Notes under the pieces: generated by a model
What the model was told of the DNA's origin: nothing
The model's database searches: none
Seen by the model: only the letters and a program-made list of their open reading frames with translations
Shown here: positions 1 through 6,174 of the stretch, piece after piece
How positions within the stretch are numbered: position 1 is the first letter of the stretch
Layout of the letters: every line of letters starts with the position of its first letter
Origin: Gemmatimonadaceae bacterium
GTDB taxonomy: Bacteria > Gemmatimonadota > Gemmatimonadetes > Gemmatimonadales > Gemmatimonadaceae
Length of the DNA stretch: 8,308 nt
Assembly (NCBI GenBank): GCA_014378185.1
Contig: JACMOE010000609.1
Span: forward strand, 1-8,308
Reading direction: 5' to 3'
Position numbers and translations under genes: made by a program

Positions 1-1080
1 GCTCCGGCCGCTGCGGTGCCGGCACCTTCGGTGCGTGCCGACGCGGGAGCCCCCCCCACTGCGAAAGCCAAGGACGCGCCCGCCGCTACCTCCACTGCCC
101 CTCGTACCACTTCGGCAGCCGACTCCCCACCGGGCAACGGCCTCGAAGATCGCCTTCGTACCAAGTCGTCCCCCCTCGTCCGCAAGATCGCCGCGGAGCA
201 TGGCGTCGAGATTGCCGTGATGCAGGGCAGTGGGGTGCAGGGGCGAGTCACGCGCCGCGACATCGAGCAGTACCTCGCATCGGGAGTCACGACGCAGGCG
301 GGTTCAGCGCCGCGCACCTCGATGCACGCGCCGTCGGGGGCCGTGCAGCACGGCCCAACGCCCGAGCCATGGGCCGGCGACAAGGTCGAGCCGATGTCCA
401 AGATCCGCTCGCTCACGAGCGACCACATGGTCGCATCGCGCCACACGAACGCGCATGTCACGTCGTTCTTCGAGATCGACCTCACGCGCGTCGCTCGGCT
501 CCGCCAGAAAAACCGCGCGGCCTTCGAGGCGCAGACGGGGCAGAAGCTCACCTTCCTGCCCTTCATCATCAAGACGGTCGTCGACACGCTCAAGCAGTTC
601 CCCGTGCTGAATGCCGCGGTGTCCGGCAACACCATCATCTATCGCAAGCAGATCAACATCGGCATTGCCGTGGCGCTCGAGTGGGGCCTCATCGTTCCGG
701 TGATCAAGCATGCCGACGACCTGTCGCTGTCCGGCCTCACGAAGACGCTGAACGACCTCGCTGATCGCGCGCGGACCAAGCGCCTCAAGCCGGAGGAAGT
801 GCAGCAGGCCACCTTCACCATCACCAATCCAGGCGTATTCGGCTCCCTCCTGGGCACCCCCATCATTCCGCTCGGCACGTCGGCGATCCTCGGGCTCGGT
901 GCCATCGAGAAGCGGCCCAAGGTGATCACCGGTGCGGACGGTGAGGATACGATCGCCATCCGTACGTGCGCGTATTTCTCGCTGTCGTTCGACCACCGCA
1001 TCGTGGATGGCTCCGATGCGGACAAGTTTCTCGCGGCCGTCAAGTCCGGCCTCGAATCATTTCCCGAGAGCGCGATCTGA
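1..1080 (+). CDS. 2-oxo acid dehydrogenase complex, E2 dihydrolipoamide acyltransferase (5' end outside window)
   Basis: E2 transfers the acyl group from lipoamide to CoA and forms the core of pyruvate, 2-oxoglutarate or branched-chain 2-oxoacid dehydrogenase complexes. The reading frame is open at base 1 and begins in an Ala/Pro-rich linker, so the lipoyl domain(s) must lie upstream; the GTG at 16 is not a credible start. Counting codons from base 1, residues about 56-92 form the peripheral subunit-binding domain (SPLVRKIAAEHGV, then GRVTRRDIEQYL). A second linker follows, and the catalytic domain runs from about 128 to 359. It holds the ITNPGVFGS segment and the active-site HxxxDG motif (H332, D336, G337). 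The GTPIIPLGTSAILG stretch differs from the GTPIINQPQVAILG of many homologues. Which 2-oxo acid is used cannot be told from this fragment. The next gene starts two bases after the TGA stop, which suggests co-transcription. Confidence 0.95.
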   Translation, partial: APAAAVPAPSVRADAGAPPTAKAKDAPAATSTAPRTTSAADSPPGNGLEDRLRTKSSPLVRKIAAEHGVEIAVMQGSGVQGRVTRRDIEQYLASGVTTQAGSAPRTSMHAPSGAVQHGPTPEPWAGDKVEPMSKIRSLTSDHMVASRHTNAHVTSFFEIDLTRVARLRQKNRAAFEAQTGQKLTFLPFIIKTVVDTLKQFPVLNAAVSGNTIIYRKQINIGIAVALEWGLIVPVIKHADDLSLSGLTKTLNDLADRARTKRLKPEEVQQATFTITNPGVFGSLLGTPIIPLGTSAILGLGAIEKRPKVITGADGEDTIAIRTCAYFSLSFDHRIVDGSDADKFLAAVKSGLESFPESAI

Positions 1081-1082
1081 TC

Positions 1083-1343
1083 ATGCCGCGTTGCCTGACG
1101 ATTCAACGCACGCTCGTCACGCCGCCCGACCGCGCGAAGTTTTCCGAGCGGCTCCTGCGGAAGCGTGAGTATTACGCGTCCGTCGGATGCCGATACTGGG
1201 TGTTCGAGGAAAGCGGGCTGCGCGGTGCGTTCCTCGAGTTCTGCGAGGCCCCCGACGCGGCGACGCTTGCCCGCGCACATGCCTCGGCGCCCGAGCGCGT
1301 GCTCGATCCCGCCCGTGTCTACCATGAAGTGGAGTTGCCATAA
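1083..1343 (+). CDS. small conserved-looking protein of unknown function (86 aa)
   Basis: I do not recognise this family. The ATG at 1083 lies two bases after the E2 stop, and the next gene begins one base after its TAA, so it sits inside a tight operon. The predicted order is a strand (CLTIQRTLV, residues 4-12), a charged helix (about 16-34), a strand with aromatic residues (CRYWVFEES, 36-44), a strand (GAFLEFCEA, 48-56), a helix (58-70) and a final strand (79-85). This strand-helix-strand-strand-helix-strand order resembles a small ferredoxin-like or dimeric alpha/beta-barrel protein, which is inference from pattern only. There is no signal peptide or membrane segment, so it should be cytoplasmic. 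Three cysteines (C4, C36, C54) do not form a recognised motif. It is the only gene here with a TAA stop. Reality as a gene is supported by spacing and well-formed protein composition. Confidence 0.75.
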   Translation: MPRCLTIQRTLVTPPDRAKFSERLLRKREYYASVGCRYWVFEESGLRGAFLEFCEAPDAATLARAHASAPERVLDPARVYHEVELP

Positions 1344-1344
1344 C

Positions 1345-1611
1345 ATGCCCACCCGCACCCTTACGCTGGACGGCCGCGCGTGGCGCGTCATGCCCTCTGG
1401 CAAGATCACCCAGTACGATCGCGACGAGTTCGCGCTCCTGTTCGTGGCCGGAGCCGACGAGCACCGGGAAGTTCGCGTGACTCGGTATTCGCCGCAGGGC
1501 ACGCGCTCCCGCGAGCTCGCACTGGCCGAAATGAGCGACGCGGATCTCGCGCGCCTCTTCACGCAGTCCCAGCCGAGCGAAATGTCGCCCGAGGCTGGTT
1601 ACGCTCCGTGA
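1345..1611 (+). CDS. small hypothetical protein (88 aa)
   Basis: The function is unknown. The ATG at 1345 follows the previous stop by one base and has a GGAG ribosome binding site at 1331-1334. The first half looks strand-rich (RTLTLDGRAWRV, then EFALLFVAG and REVRVTRYSP), and the second half ends in an acidic helix (MSDADLARLFTQSQ) with a disordered tail. No cysteine, signal peptide or membrane segment is present. The stop overlaps the start of the PHP-domain gene (TGATG at 1609-1613), so translation of the two is probably coupled. It may be a small partner of one of its neighbours, but nothing in the sequence shows which. Confidence 0.72.
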   Translation: MPTRTLTLDGRAWRVMPSGKITQYDRDEFALLFVAGADEHREVRVTRYSPQGTRSRELALAEMSDADLARLFTQSQPSEMSPEAGYAP

Positions 1612-2465
1612 TGGACGCGCCGGCCACGGCGGGATTCGTCGACCTGCACATGCACTCGACGGCGTCCGACGGCTCGCGGGCTCCCACCGACGTCGTGCGT
1701 GCCGCGAAGGACGCTGGCCTGATCGCGATTGCGCTCACCGACCATGACAGCGTGGCCGGCCTCCCGGAGGCGCAGGCGGCGGGCCGCGAGTTGGGCGTGC
1801 GGATCGTGAATGGCGTGGAGCTGAGCGCCGTCGAGGGCGAGGCGGAAACCCACCTGCTCGGCCTGCACCTGCGCGACGTCCTTGTCATTGAGCGGGAGCT
1901 TGGCGGCTTGCGCGACATGCGGGAGCGGCGCGGACAACAGATCGTGCACAAGCTCGTGGCGCTCGGCGTGCAGGTCACCTTCGAGGATGTCCTCGCGCAG
2001 GCGGGTGGCGGTGCCGTGGGACGGCCGCATGTCGCGCGAGCACTCGTGGCGGATGGCTGGGCGACCGATGTCCGTGACGCGTTCGATCGCTATCTGGGCG
2101 CAGGCAAGCCGGCGTTCGTGGCCAAGGATCAACTCGGCATGGCGGATGCCATTGCGATGATCCATGCTGCGGGTGGACTCGCCGTCCTCGCGCATCCTGG
2201 GCCGGCGGGGACGCGCGAGCGACTAGCCGCGCTTGCCGCGCTGGGCATGGACGGCGTTGAAGTCAAGCATCCCGGCCACTCGCCCAACGACACGGCGCGG
2301 CTGAACACCCTCGCCCTGCAATTGGGGCCCGTGGTCAGTGGGGGTCCCGCCTGGCACGGTGCCGCCGACGGGCCGCGAACCATTGGCATGATGCATGTGC
2401 CGCAGGAATGGCTGGCGCGACAGGATGCACTGCTCGCGGGCGTCGCACGCACACCCGTCGTGTGA
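1611..2465 (+). CDS. PHP-domain phosphoesterase, YciV/RNase AM-like, with an altered last metal motif
   Basis: PHP-domain proteins of this length (284 aa) are metal-dependent phosphoesterases; the YciV group acts on nucleoside 3',5'-bisphosphates or on RNA 5' ends. The start at 1611 overlaps the previous stop and puts the first metal motif H13-x-H15 near the N-terminus, as usual. Further expected ligands are D44-H45 (in TDHD), E70 (in NGVELS), H81 (THLLGL), H140 (GRPHVARAL) and H195 (LAHPGP). The last motif is normally GG-S-D-[FW]-H-G, where Asp and His both bind metal. Here it reads G-G-P246-A247-W248-H249-G250, so the Asp is Ala and the preceding Ser is Pro. The rest of the fold looks intact. 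Activity may therefore be reduced or changed. A one-base gap separates it from the dehydrogenase downstream. Confidence 0.9.
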   Translation: MDAPATAGFVDLHMHSTASDGSRAPTDVVRAAKDAGLIAIALTDHDSVAGLPEAQAAGRELGVRIVNGVELSAVEGEAETHLLGLHLRDVLVIERELGGLRDMRERRGQQIVHKLVALGVQVTFEDVLAQAGGGAVGRPHVARALVADGWATDVRDAFDRYLGAGKPAFVAKDQLGMADAIAMIHAAGGLAVLAHPGPAGTRERLAALAALGMDGVEVKHPGHSPNDTARLNTLALQLGPVVSGGPAWHGAADGPRTIGMMHVPQEWLARQDALLAGVARTPVV

Positions 2466-2466
2466 C

Positions 2467-3201
2467 GTGAGTGCGCTTGCCGGTCGAGTGGCGCTGGTCA
2501 CGGGCGCGGGACGGCGGGTAGGACGCGCCATCGCCGTGGCACTCGGTGCCGAGGGCATGCGGGTTGTCGCACATTACAACGTCTCCGCCGACGGCGCCCT
2601 GGAAACCGCCCGCCTCGTGACGGCTGCGGGCGGTTCCGCCACTGTCGTACAAGCGGACCTTGGCAACGTGAGCGCGTGCGAGCAGCTCATCGACACGGTT
2701 GTGTCGGGCCAGGGCGAGCTGCACAGCCTGGTGAACTCCGCCGCGATCATGCTTCGCACCCCCGTCGGCACGGTGTCGGAGGGTGACTGGGACGCGATGT
2801 ACGCGCTCAATGTCCGGGCCCCGTTCTTCCTCACGCAACGCGCGGCACCTGCGCTGCGGGCAACCGGAGGCAGCGTCGTGAACATTGCCGACCTCGCTGC
2901 GTTCGAGACGTGGACCGGCTACGTGCCGCACGGCATGACGAAGGCCGCCGTGGTGCAGATGACGCGCGCACTCGCGCACGCGCTGGCGCCGGAGGTGCGC
3001 GTCAATGCGGTGGCGCCAGGCGTCGTGCTGCTGCCTGAAGGATTCACCGAGGCACAGGCGGAACACCTGCGACGTACTACGCCGCTGCAGCGCATTGGCA
3101 CGCCCGAGGACGTTGCCGCGGCTGTGGTATACCTGCTTTGTGCAGGGTTCGTGACGGGCGAGATCATCCGGGTCGACGGCGGACGCCACGTCAGGCGCTG
3201 A
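2467..3201 (+). CDS. short-chain dehydrogenase/reductase, pteridine reductase-like, with His in place of the catalytic Tyr
   Basis: This is a 244-aa SDR with a Rossmann fold that binds NAD(P)H. The GTG at 2467, one base after the PHP stop, gives the usual short N-terminus before the TGAGRRVG cofactor motif (residues 12-19). The paired Arg there resembles NADPH-using pteridine reductases (PTR1/FolM type). N139-I-A-D142 replaces the usual NISS: in PTR1 the catalytic set is Asp, Tyr and Lys, with 13 residues from Asp to Tyr and 4 from Tyr to Lys. Here D142 and K159 are in place, but the Tyr position is H155 (YVPHGMTK). The segment VRVNAVAPGVVLLPEG and the C-terminal TGEIIRVDGGRHV are typical of SDRs. 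Substrate is unknown. No good ribosome binding site is visible, so translation may be coupled to the upstream gene. Confidence 0.92.
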   Translation: MSALAGRVALVTGAGRRVGRAIAVALGAEGMRVVAHYNVSADGALETARLVTAAGGSATVVQADLGNVSACEQLIDTVVSGQGELHSLVNSAAIMLRTPVGTVSEGDWDAMYALNVRAPFFLTQRAAPALRATGGSVVNIADLAAFETWTGYVPHGMTKAAVVQMTRALAHALAPEVRVNAVAPGVVLLPEGFTEAQAEHLRRTTPLQRIGTPEDVAAAVVYLLCAGFVTGEIIRVDGGRHVRR

Positions 3202-3226
3202 GCGCACGCCCCGCGTCGAGCGTCCG

Positions 3227-3973
3227 GTGCAGCAGTTCGGGACGATCGTGGTCGTGGGCGGTGGTTGTTATGGCGGATACTACGTGCGCCAGCTCAGCCG
3301 CGCGAGGGCGGCGGGGTTTGCGACGTGGTCCCGCCTGGTGGTGGTCGATCGCAACGCCCTGTGCCTGGTTTCCACGCTCCAGGGGAACGACCGCCCACCC
3401 GGCCTTTCGCTGCAAACCGTCACGTGGGAAGCATATTTCAGCAGCTACCTCGGAGCTGCCGCCGAGCGCCCGCTCGAGGTGGCCAACGCCGCCATCGTCC
3501 CGTCACCGTTGATGCCGCACCTCCTGGCGGAGTGGCTGGTCCAGCGCGCGCGCGACCGCTGGCCCACGCGGCGTATCGTGGTGGAGCCGCTCGGCGGCGT
3601 ACCGGGCATACCGTGGCAGATGACCGGCGCGGACGGCACGCAGTATGTGAGCTTCGCCGAATGGGTGTGTCCGATCAATTGTATCGAGCCCGCGCGCTGC
3701 CCGGCAACGAGGGGGGATCGGAGCTGGAGCCTGCCGCCGGCGCTGGCGTCGTATGCTGACGACGAGCGCGCGGCCGGCCGGCCGGTCGTCGGGCCGTTCG
3801 TGTTCCACTGCGCACATCGAACCCATGGTGTCGGCATGATCGACGTGCGCGACGTCATCGCGGCGGATGCCACGATCGCGGCGCTGGACGCCGCCATTCC
3901 GACTACCGTGCTGGTCGGGACCGCGTCGCATTGCCACGGCGCGCTGCAGCGCATCGGGATGGGGAGCGCGTGA
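3227..3973 (+). CDS. Rossmann-like dinucleotide-binding protein with Cys/His-rich C-terminal half, function unknown
   Basis: This is a 248-aa protein of a family I cannot name. The GTG at 3227, 25 bases after the SDR stop, puts a classic beta-strand plus glycine loop at the N-terminus (TIVVVGGGCYGGYYV, residues 6-20), followed by LVVVDRN (37-43), as expected for an NAD(P)- or FAD-binding Rossmann fold. The middle has the Pro/Trp-rich piece GGVPGIPWQM (123-132). The C-terminal half carries a C148-x3-C152-x5-C158 motif (VCPINCIEPARCPATRG), a cluster H194-C195-x-H197-x2-H200 and a terminal SHCHG (H235, C236, H237). Such spacing suggests metal or Fe-S binding, or thiol chemistry; this is inference. 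There are no membrane segments or signal peptide. It is the last gene before a 100-base gap, so it may end one transcription unit. Confidence 0.85.
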   Translation: MQQFGTIVVVGGGCYGGYYVRQLSRARAAGFATWSRLVVVDRNALCLVSTLQGNDRPPGLSLQTVTWEAYFSSYLGAAAERPLEVANAAIVPSPLMPHLLAEWLVQRARDRWPTRRIVVEPLGGVPGIPWQMTGADGTQYVSFAEWVCPINCIEPARCPATRGDRSWSLPPALASYADDERAAGRPVVGPFVFHCAHRTHGVGMIDVRDVIAADATIAALDAAIPTTVLVGTASHCHGALQRIGMGSA

Positions 3974-4073
3974 GGGGATGTGGTGCACATGGAACCTTGC
4001 GGTTCCCTCGCGGACTTCTTGTGGTGAGATTGGATGATTGGCGTGCGAACGTGTTCACCGCAGAGGACCGACC
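3974..4073 (+). other. 100-base gap with a short perfect hairpin
   Basis: This is the longest gap between genes inside the cluster. Bases 3991-4006 form a perfect stem-loop: GGAACC, loop TTGC, GGTTCC. No T tract follows, so it is not a standard intrinsic terminator. I see no convincing -35/-10 pair, though a promoter for trxB could lie here. The 3' end carries the trxB ribosome binding site. Confidence 0.45.
4062..4067 (+). promoter_or_regulatory. ribosome binding site that fixes the trxB TTG start
   Basis: AGAGGA lies six bases before the TTG at 4074. It decides for this TTG over the TTG at 4038, which has no such site and would add twelve residues unlike any TrxB N-terminus. Confidence 0.75.
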
Positions 4074-5057
4074 TTGACCACCACCAGAGATTTCGAAGTC
4101 GTCATCGTCGGCGCAGGTCCGGCGGGCATGTGCGCTGCCTTGTATACCGGACGGTCCATGTTGACGACCGTGGTGCTCGAGCGGGGCATTCCCGGCGGCG
4201 AGCTGCTGAACACGGAGAAGCTGGACGACTGGATCGGCGAGAAGTCGATCCTCGGCTGGGAGTTGGCGAAGAAGTTCGAGGATCACTCGAAGGTGTTTGG
4301 CGCCGAATACGTGACGGCCAACGTGAGTTGTGTCACGCGGCTGCCCGACGGCACGTTCGAGACCGTCACGGACGATGGCAATCGCTTCACTTCTCCCGCC
4401 GTCATCGTGACGGCCGGCGGTACGCCGGTAAAGCTCGGTATCCCTGGCGAGGTGGAATTTGCGGGAAAGGGCGTGTCCTACTGCGCCATCTGCGACGGGG
4501 CGTTCTTCAAGCAGCACACCATTGTCGTCGTGGGCGGGGGAGACGCCGCGGTGGAGGAAGCCGACTTTCTCACACGCTACGCGGCCAAGGTGTACGTGAT
4601 GCACAGGCGCGACAGCTTCCGCGCGTCGAAAATTCTCCAGGAGCGGCTGTTCGCCAATCCCAAGGCCGAGGTGATCTGGAACGCCGTGGCCGAGGAGGTG
4701 CTGGGTGATGACCAGGGGCTCATGAGCGCATTGCGCATCCGTGACGTAATCACCGGGGAGGTGCGTACGCTCGACGCCACTGGTTGCTTCGTCTTCGTCG
4801 GTTTCCGCCCCAATACCGGTATCATCAATGGGCATTTCGACCACGACGAAATGGGCTACGTGAAGACCGACACCATCATGCAGACCTCCATCCCGGGCCT
4901 GTTCGCCGCGGGCGACCTGCGCTCGCAGCTCACGCGGCAGGTGACGACGGCGGTAGGTGATGCCACCACGGCGGCCATCGCAGTGGAGAAGTACCTGAAG
5001 GCCCGGGCCGAGGGCAGCGTGGTCACCCCCGAGGGCACCGGCGGCTACGCGATATGA
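4074..5057 (+). CDS. trxB: thioredoxin reductase (NADPH)
   Basis: TrxB moves electrons from NADPH through FAD and a redox disulfide to thioredoxin in the cytoplasm. The TTG at 4074 with its AGAGGA site gives a protein of 327 aa starting MTTTRDFEVVIVGAG, the normal length for a low-molecular-weight bacterial TrxB. FAD binding is shown by GAGPAG (13-18) and by GLFAAGDL near the C-terminus. The redox centre is C137-A-I-C140-D (CATCD in E. coli, almost the same position). NADPH binding is shown by VVGGGDAAVEEADFL and HRRDSFRA. All key residues are present, and both active-site cysteines are ordinary codons. The stop overlaps the start of the next gene (ATGA at 5054-5057), so the two are probably translated together. 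Some TrxB-like proteins use ferredoxin or other donors, but the HRRDSFRA motif supports NADPH. Confidence 0.96.
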   Translation: MTTTRDFEVVIVGAGPAGMCAALYTGRSMLTTVVLERGIPGGELLNTEKLDDWIGEKSILGWELAKKFEDHSKVFGAEYVTANVSCVTRLPDGTFETVTDDGNRFTSPAVIVTAGGTPVKLGIPGEVEFAGKGVSYCAICDGAFFKQHTIVVVGGGDAAVEEADFLTRYAAKVYVMHRRDSFRASKILQERLFANPKAEVIWNAVAEEVLGDDQGLMSALRIRDVITGEVRTLDATGCFVFVGFRPNTGIINGHFDHDEMGYVKTDTIMQTSIPGLFAAGDLRSQLTRQVTTAVGDATTAAIAVEKYLKARAEGSVVTPEGTGGYAI

Positions 5058-5698
5058 AGATCGACGTCCGCACGGTGGGCGCCTTCGAGGAGAACTGCTA
5101 TCTCGTCGTGGACGAGACGAGCGGTCGCGCCGTGCTCGTCGATCCGGGAGACGACGGCCCTCGGTTGATCGAGATGGTGCAGGCCTCCGGCGCCGTGCTC
5201 GACGCCATCTGGCTCACGCATGCGCATCTCGATCACATCGGGGCGATCAACAGCGTGCGGGCGGTGTACCCGGTGCCGGTTCGCCTCCATCCTCTGGATC
5301 TGCCGTTCTACGAGAGCATGTCGGCGCAGGCGGCGCGGATGTATGGCCTGCCGTGGGACCAGCCCGCCGTGGCTCCGGTGCCCATCGATGACGGTGACGT
5401 CCTCACATGCGGGTCGGCGCGGTTCACGGTGATGCACGTGCCCGGACACGCGCCCGGGCACGTCAGCTTCAACGCGGACGACATTGCCCTGTCCGGCGAC
5501 CTGCTCTTTACGGGCAGCATAGGTCGCACGGATTTGCCGCTCTGCGATCCGTACGCGATGGATACGTCGCTCGTGCGGTTTGGTACGCTGCCGGCGACGA
5601 CAAAGGTGTACCCCGGGCATGGGGCGGCCACGACCATCGGCCGGGAGCTGGAGACGGACCCCTTCCTCACCGGACGCGCGCGGGCGATCAAGCGATGA
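5054..5698 (+). CDS. metallo-beta-lactamase-fold hydrolase, glyoxalase II-like
   Basis: This is a 214-aa MBL-fold hydrolase of the hydroxyacylglutathione hydrolase-like (YcbL-type) group, which cleaves thioesters such as S-lactoyl thiols in glyoxalase II itself. Metal ligands are all visible: T55-H56-A-H58-L-D60-H61, H132 in PGHAPGHV, D149 in SGDLLFTGSIGRTDLP and H189 in PGHG. The GSIGRTD segment is typical of this group. It lacks the separate C-terminal glutathione-binding domain of classic GloB, so the thiol may not be glutathione; this is inference. The start overlaps the trxB stop, and its own stop overlaps the next start (ATGA at 5695-5698). Its place directly behind trxB fits a role in thiol metabolism, but the substrate is not shown. 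Confidence 0.93.
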   Translation: MKIDVRTVGAFEENCYLVVDETSGRAVLVDPGDDGPRLIEMVQASGAVLDAIWLTHAHLDHIGAINSVRAVYPVPVRLHPLDLPFYESMSAQAARMYGLPWDQPAVAPVPIDDGDVLTCGSARFTVMHVPGHAPGHVSFNADDIALSGDLLFTGSIGRTDLPLCDPYAMDTSLVRFGTLPATTKVYPGHGAATTIGRELETDPFLTGRARAIKR

Positions 5699-6174
5699 GC
5701 CTGCGTGCGTCGGTATCCGCGCCGGCCAGCCTCTCACTGCTTGCGGCGTGGACCGGCATCGCGGTGTTCATTGCGGCGGTCGTCGCTCCTGCCGCCTTTG
5801 CGGTGCTGCCCACGCGAGCCCTCGCTGGCGCGCTGGTGGGGCGCACGCTGCCCGTGCTCTTCGCGCTGGGAATCTTTGTGGGCGTGCTGGTGGTCATCCT
5901 GAATCAGTGGATGGATGCCGGGCGCACGGTGGCGTGGGGTGCCAGCCTCCTCGCGCTGATGTGCGTCGCAGCCATGCTGGTGGAGCGGCGGTTGCGCGAA
6001 ATGCTTGGCGCGATCGGGGCGCCGATGGAGTCGCTCGCCGCTTCCGATGTGCGCCGTGCCGCATTCGGTCGCCTTCACGGCGTGAGCGTTCTTCTGCTTG
6101 GTATCGCGGTCCTTGGCGCATGCGTGGCGGTTGCCATGATCGCGCGCGCTGTTTCCCTGCGGAGTCCACCATGA
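5695..6174 (+). CDS. DUF4149/TMEM205-like integral membrane protein
   Basis: This 159-aa protein has four hydrophobic segments, at about residues 12-35, 50-70, 79-96 and 126-149, separated by charged loops (VERRLREML, then SDVRRAAFGRLHG). The AWTGIAVFIAAVVAPAAFAVLP opening with a Gly-rich first helix, LVGRTLPVLFALG in the second and the FGRLHGVSVLLL entry into the last helix follow the DUF4149 (TMEM205-like) pattern. The molecular role of the family is not established. The ATG overlaps the previous stop, and the TGA overlaps the start of the selenoprotein gene (ATGA at 6171-6174), so it belongs to the trxB operon. The assignment to DUF4149 is from motif memory; that it is a four-helix membrane protein is clear. 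Confidence 0.85.
   Translation: MSLRASVSAPASLSLLAAWTGIAVFIAAVVAPAAFAVLPTRALAGALVGRTLPVLFALGIFVGVLVVILNQWMDAGRTVAWGASLLALMCVAAMLVERRLREMLGAIGAPMESLAASDVRRAAFGRLHGVSVLLLGIAVLGACVAVAMIARAVSLRSPP
6161..6164 (+). promoter_or_regulatory. ribosome binding site of the selenoprotein gene
   Basis: GGAG lies six bases before the ATG at 6171. It supports this start rather than one further upstream in the same open frame. Confidence 0.7.

Noticed and set aside
639..1562. Minus-strand ORF of 307 aa across E2 and the two small genes
   Set aside because: It lies opposite three well-packed genes and shows no domain or motif; this is expected by chance in GC-rich DNA.
3991..4020. Rho-independent terminator
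   Set aside because: The hairpin is short and is not followed by a T run.
4038..4073. Upstream TTG as start of trxB
   Set aside because: It has no ribosome binding site and would add twelve residues not seen in TrxB proteins; the TTG at 4074 has AGAGGA at good spacing.
3903..4844. Minus-strand ORF of 313 aa opposite trxB
   Set aside because: It is a shadow of trxB with low-complexity composition and no family motif.
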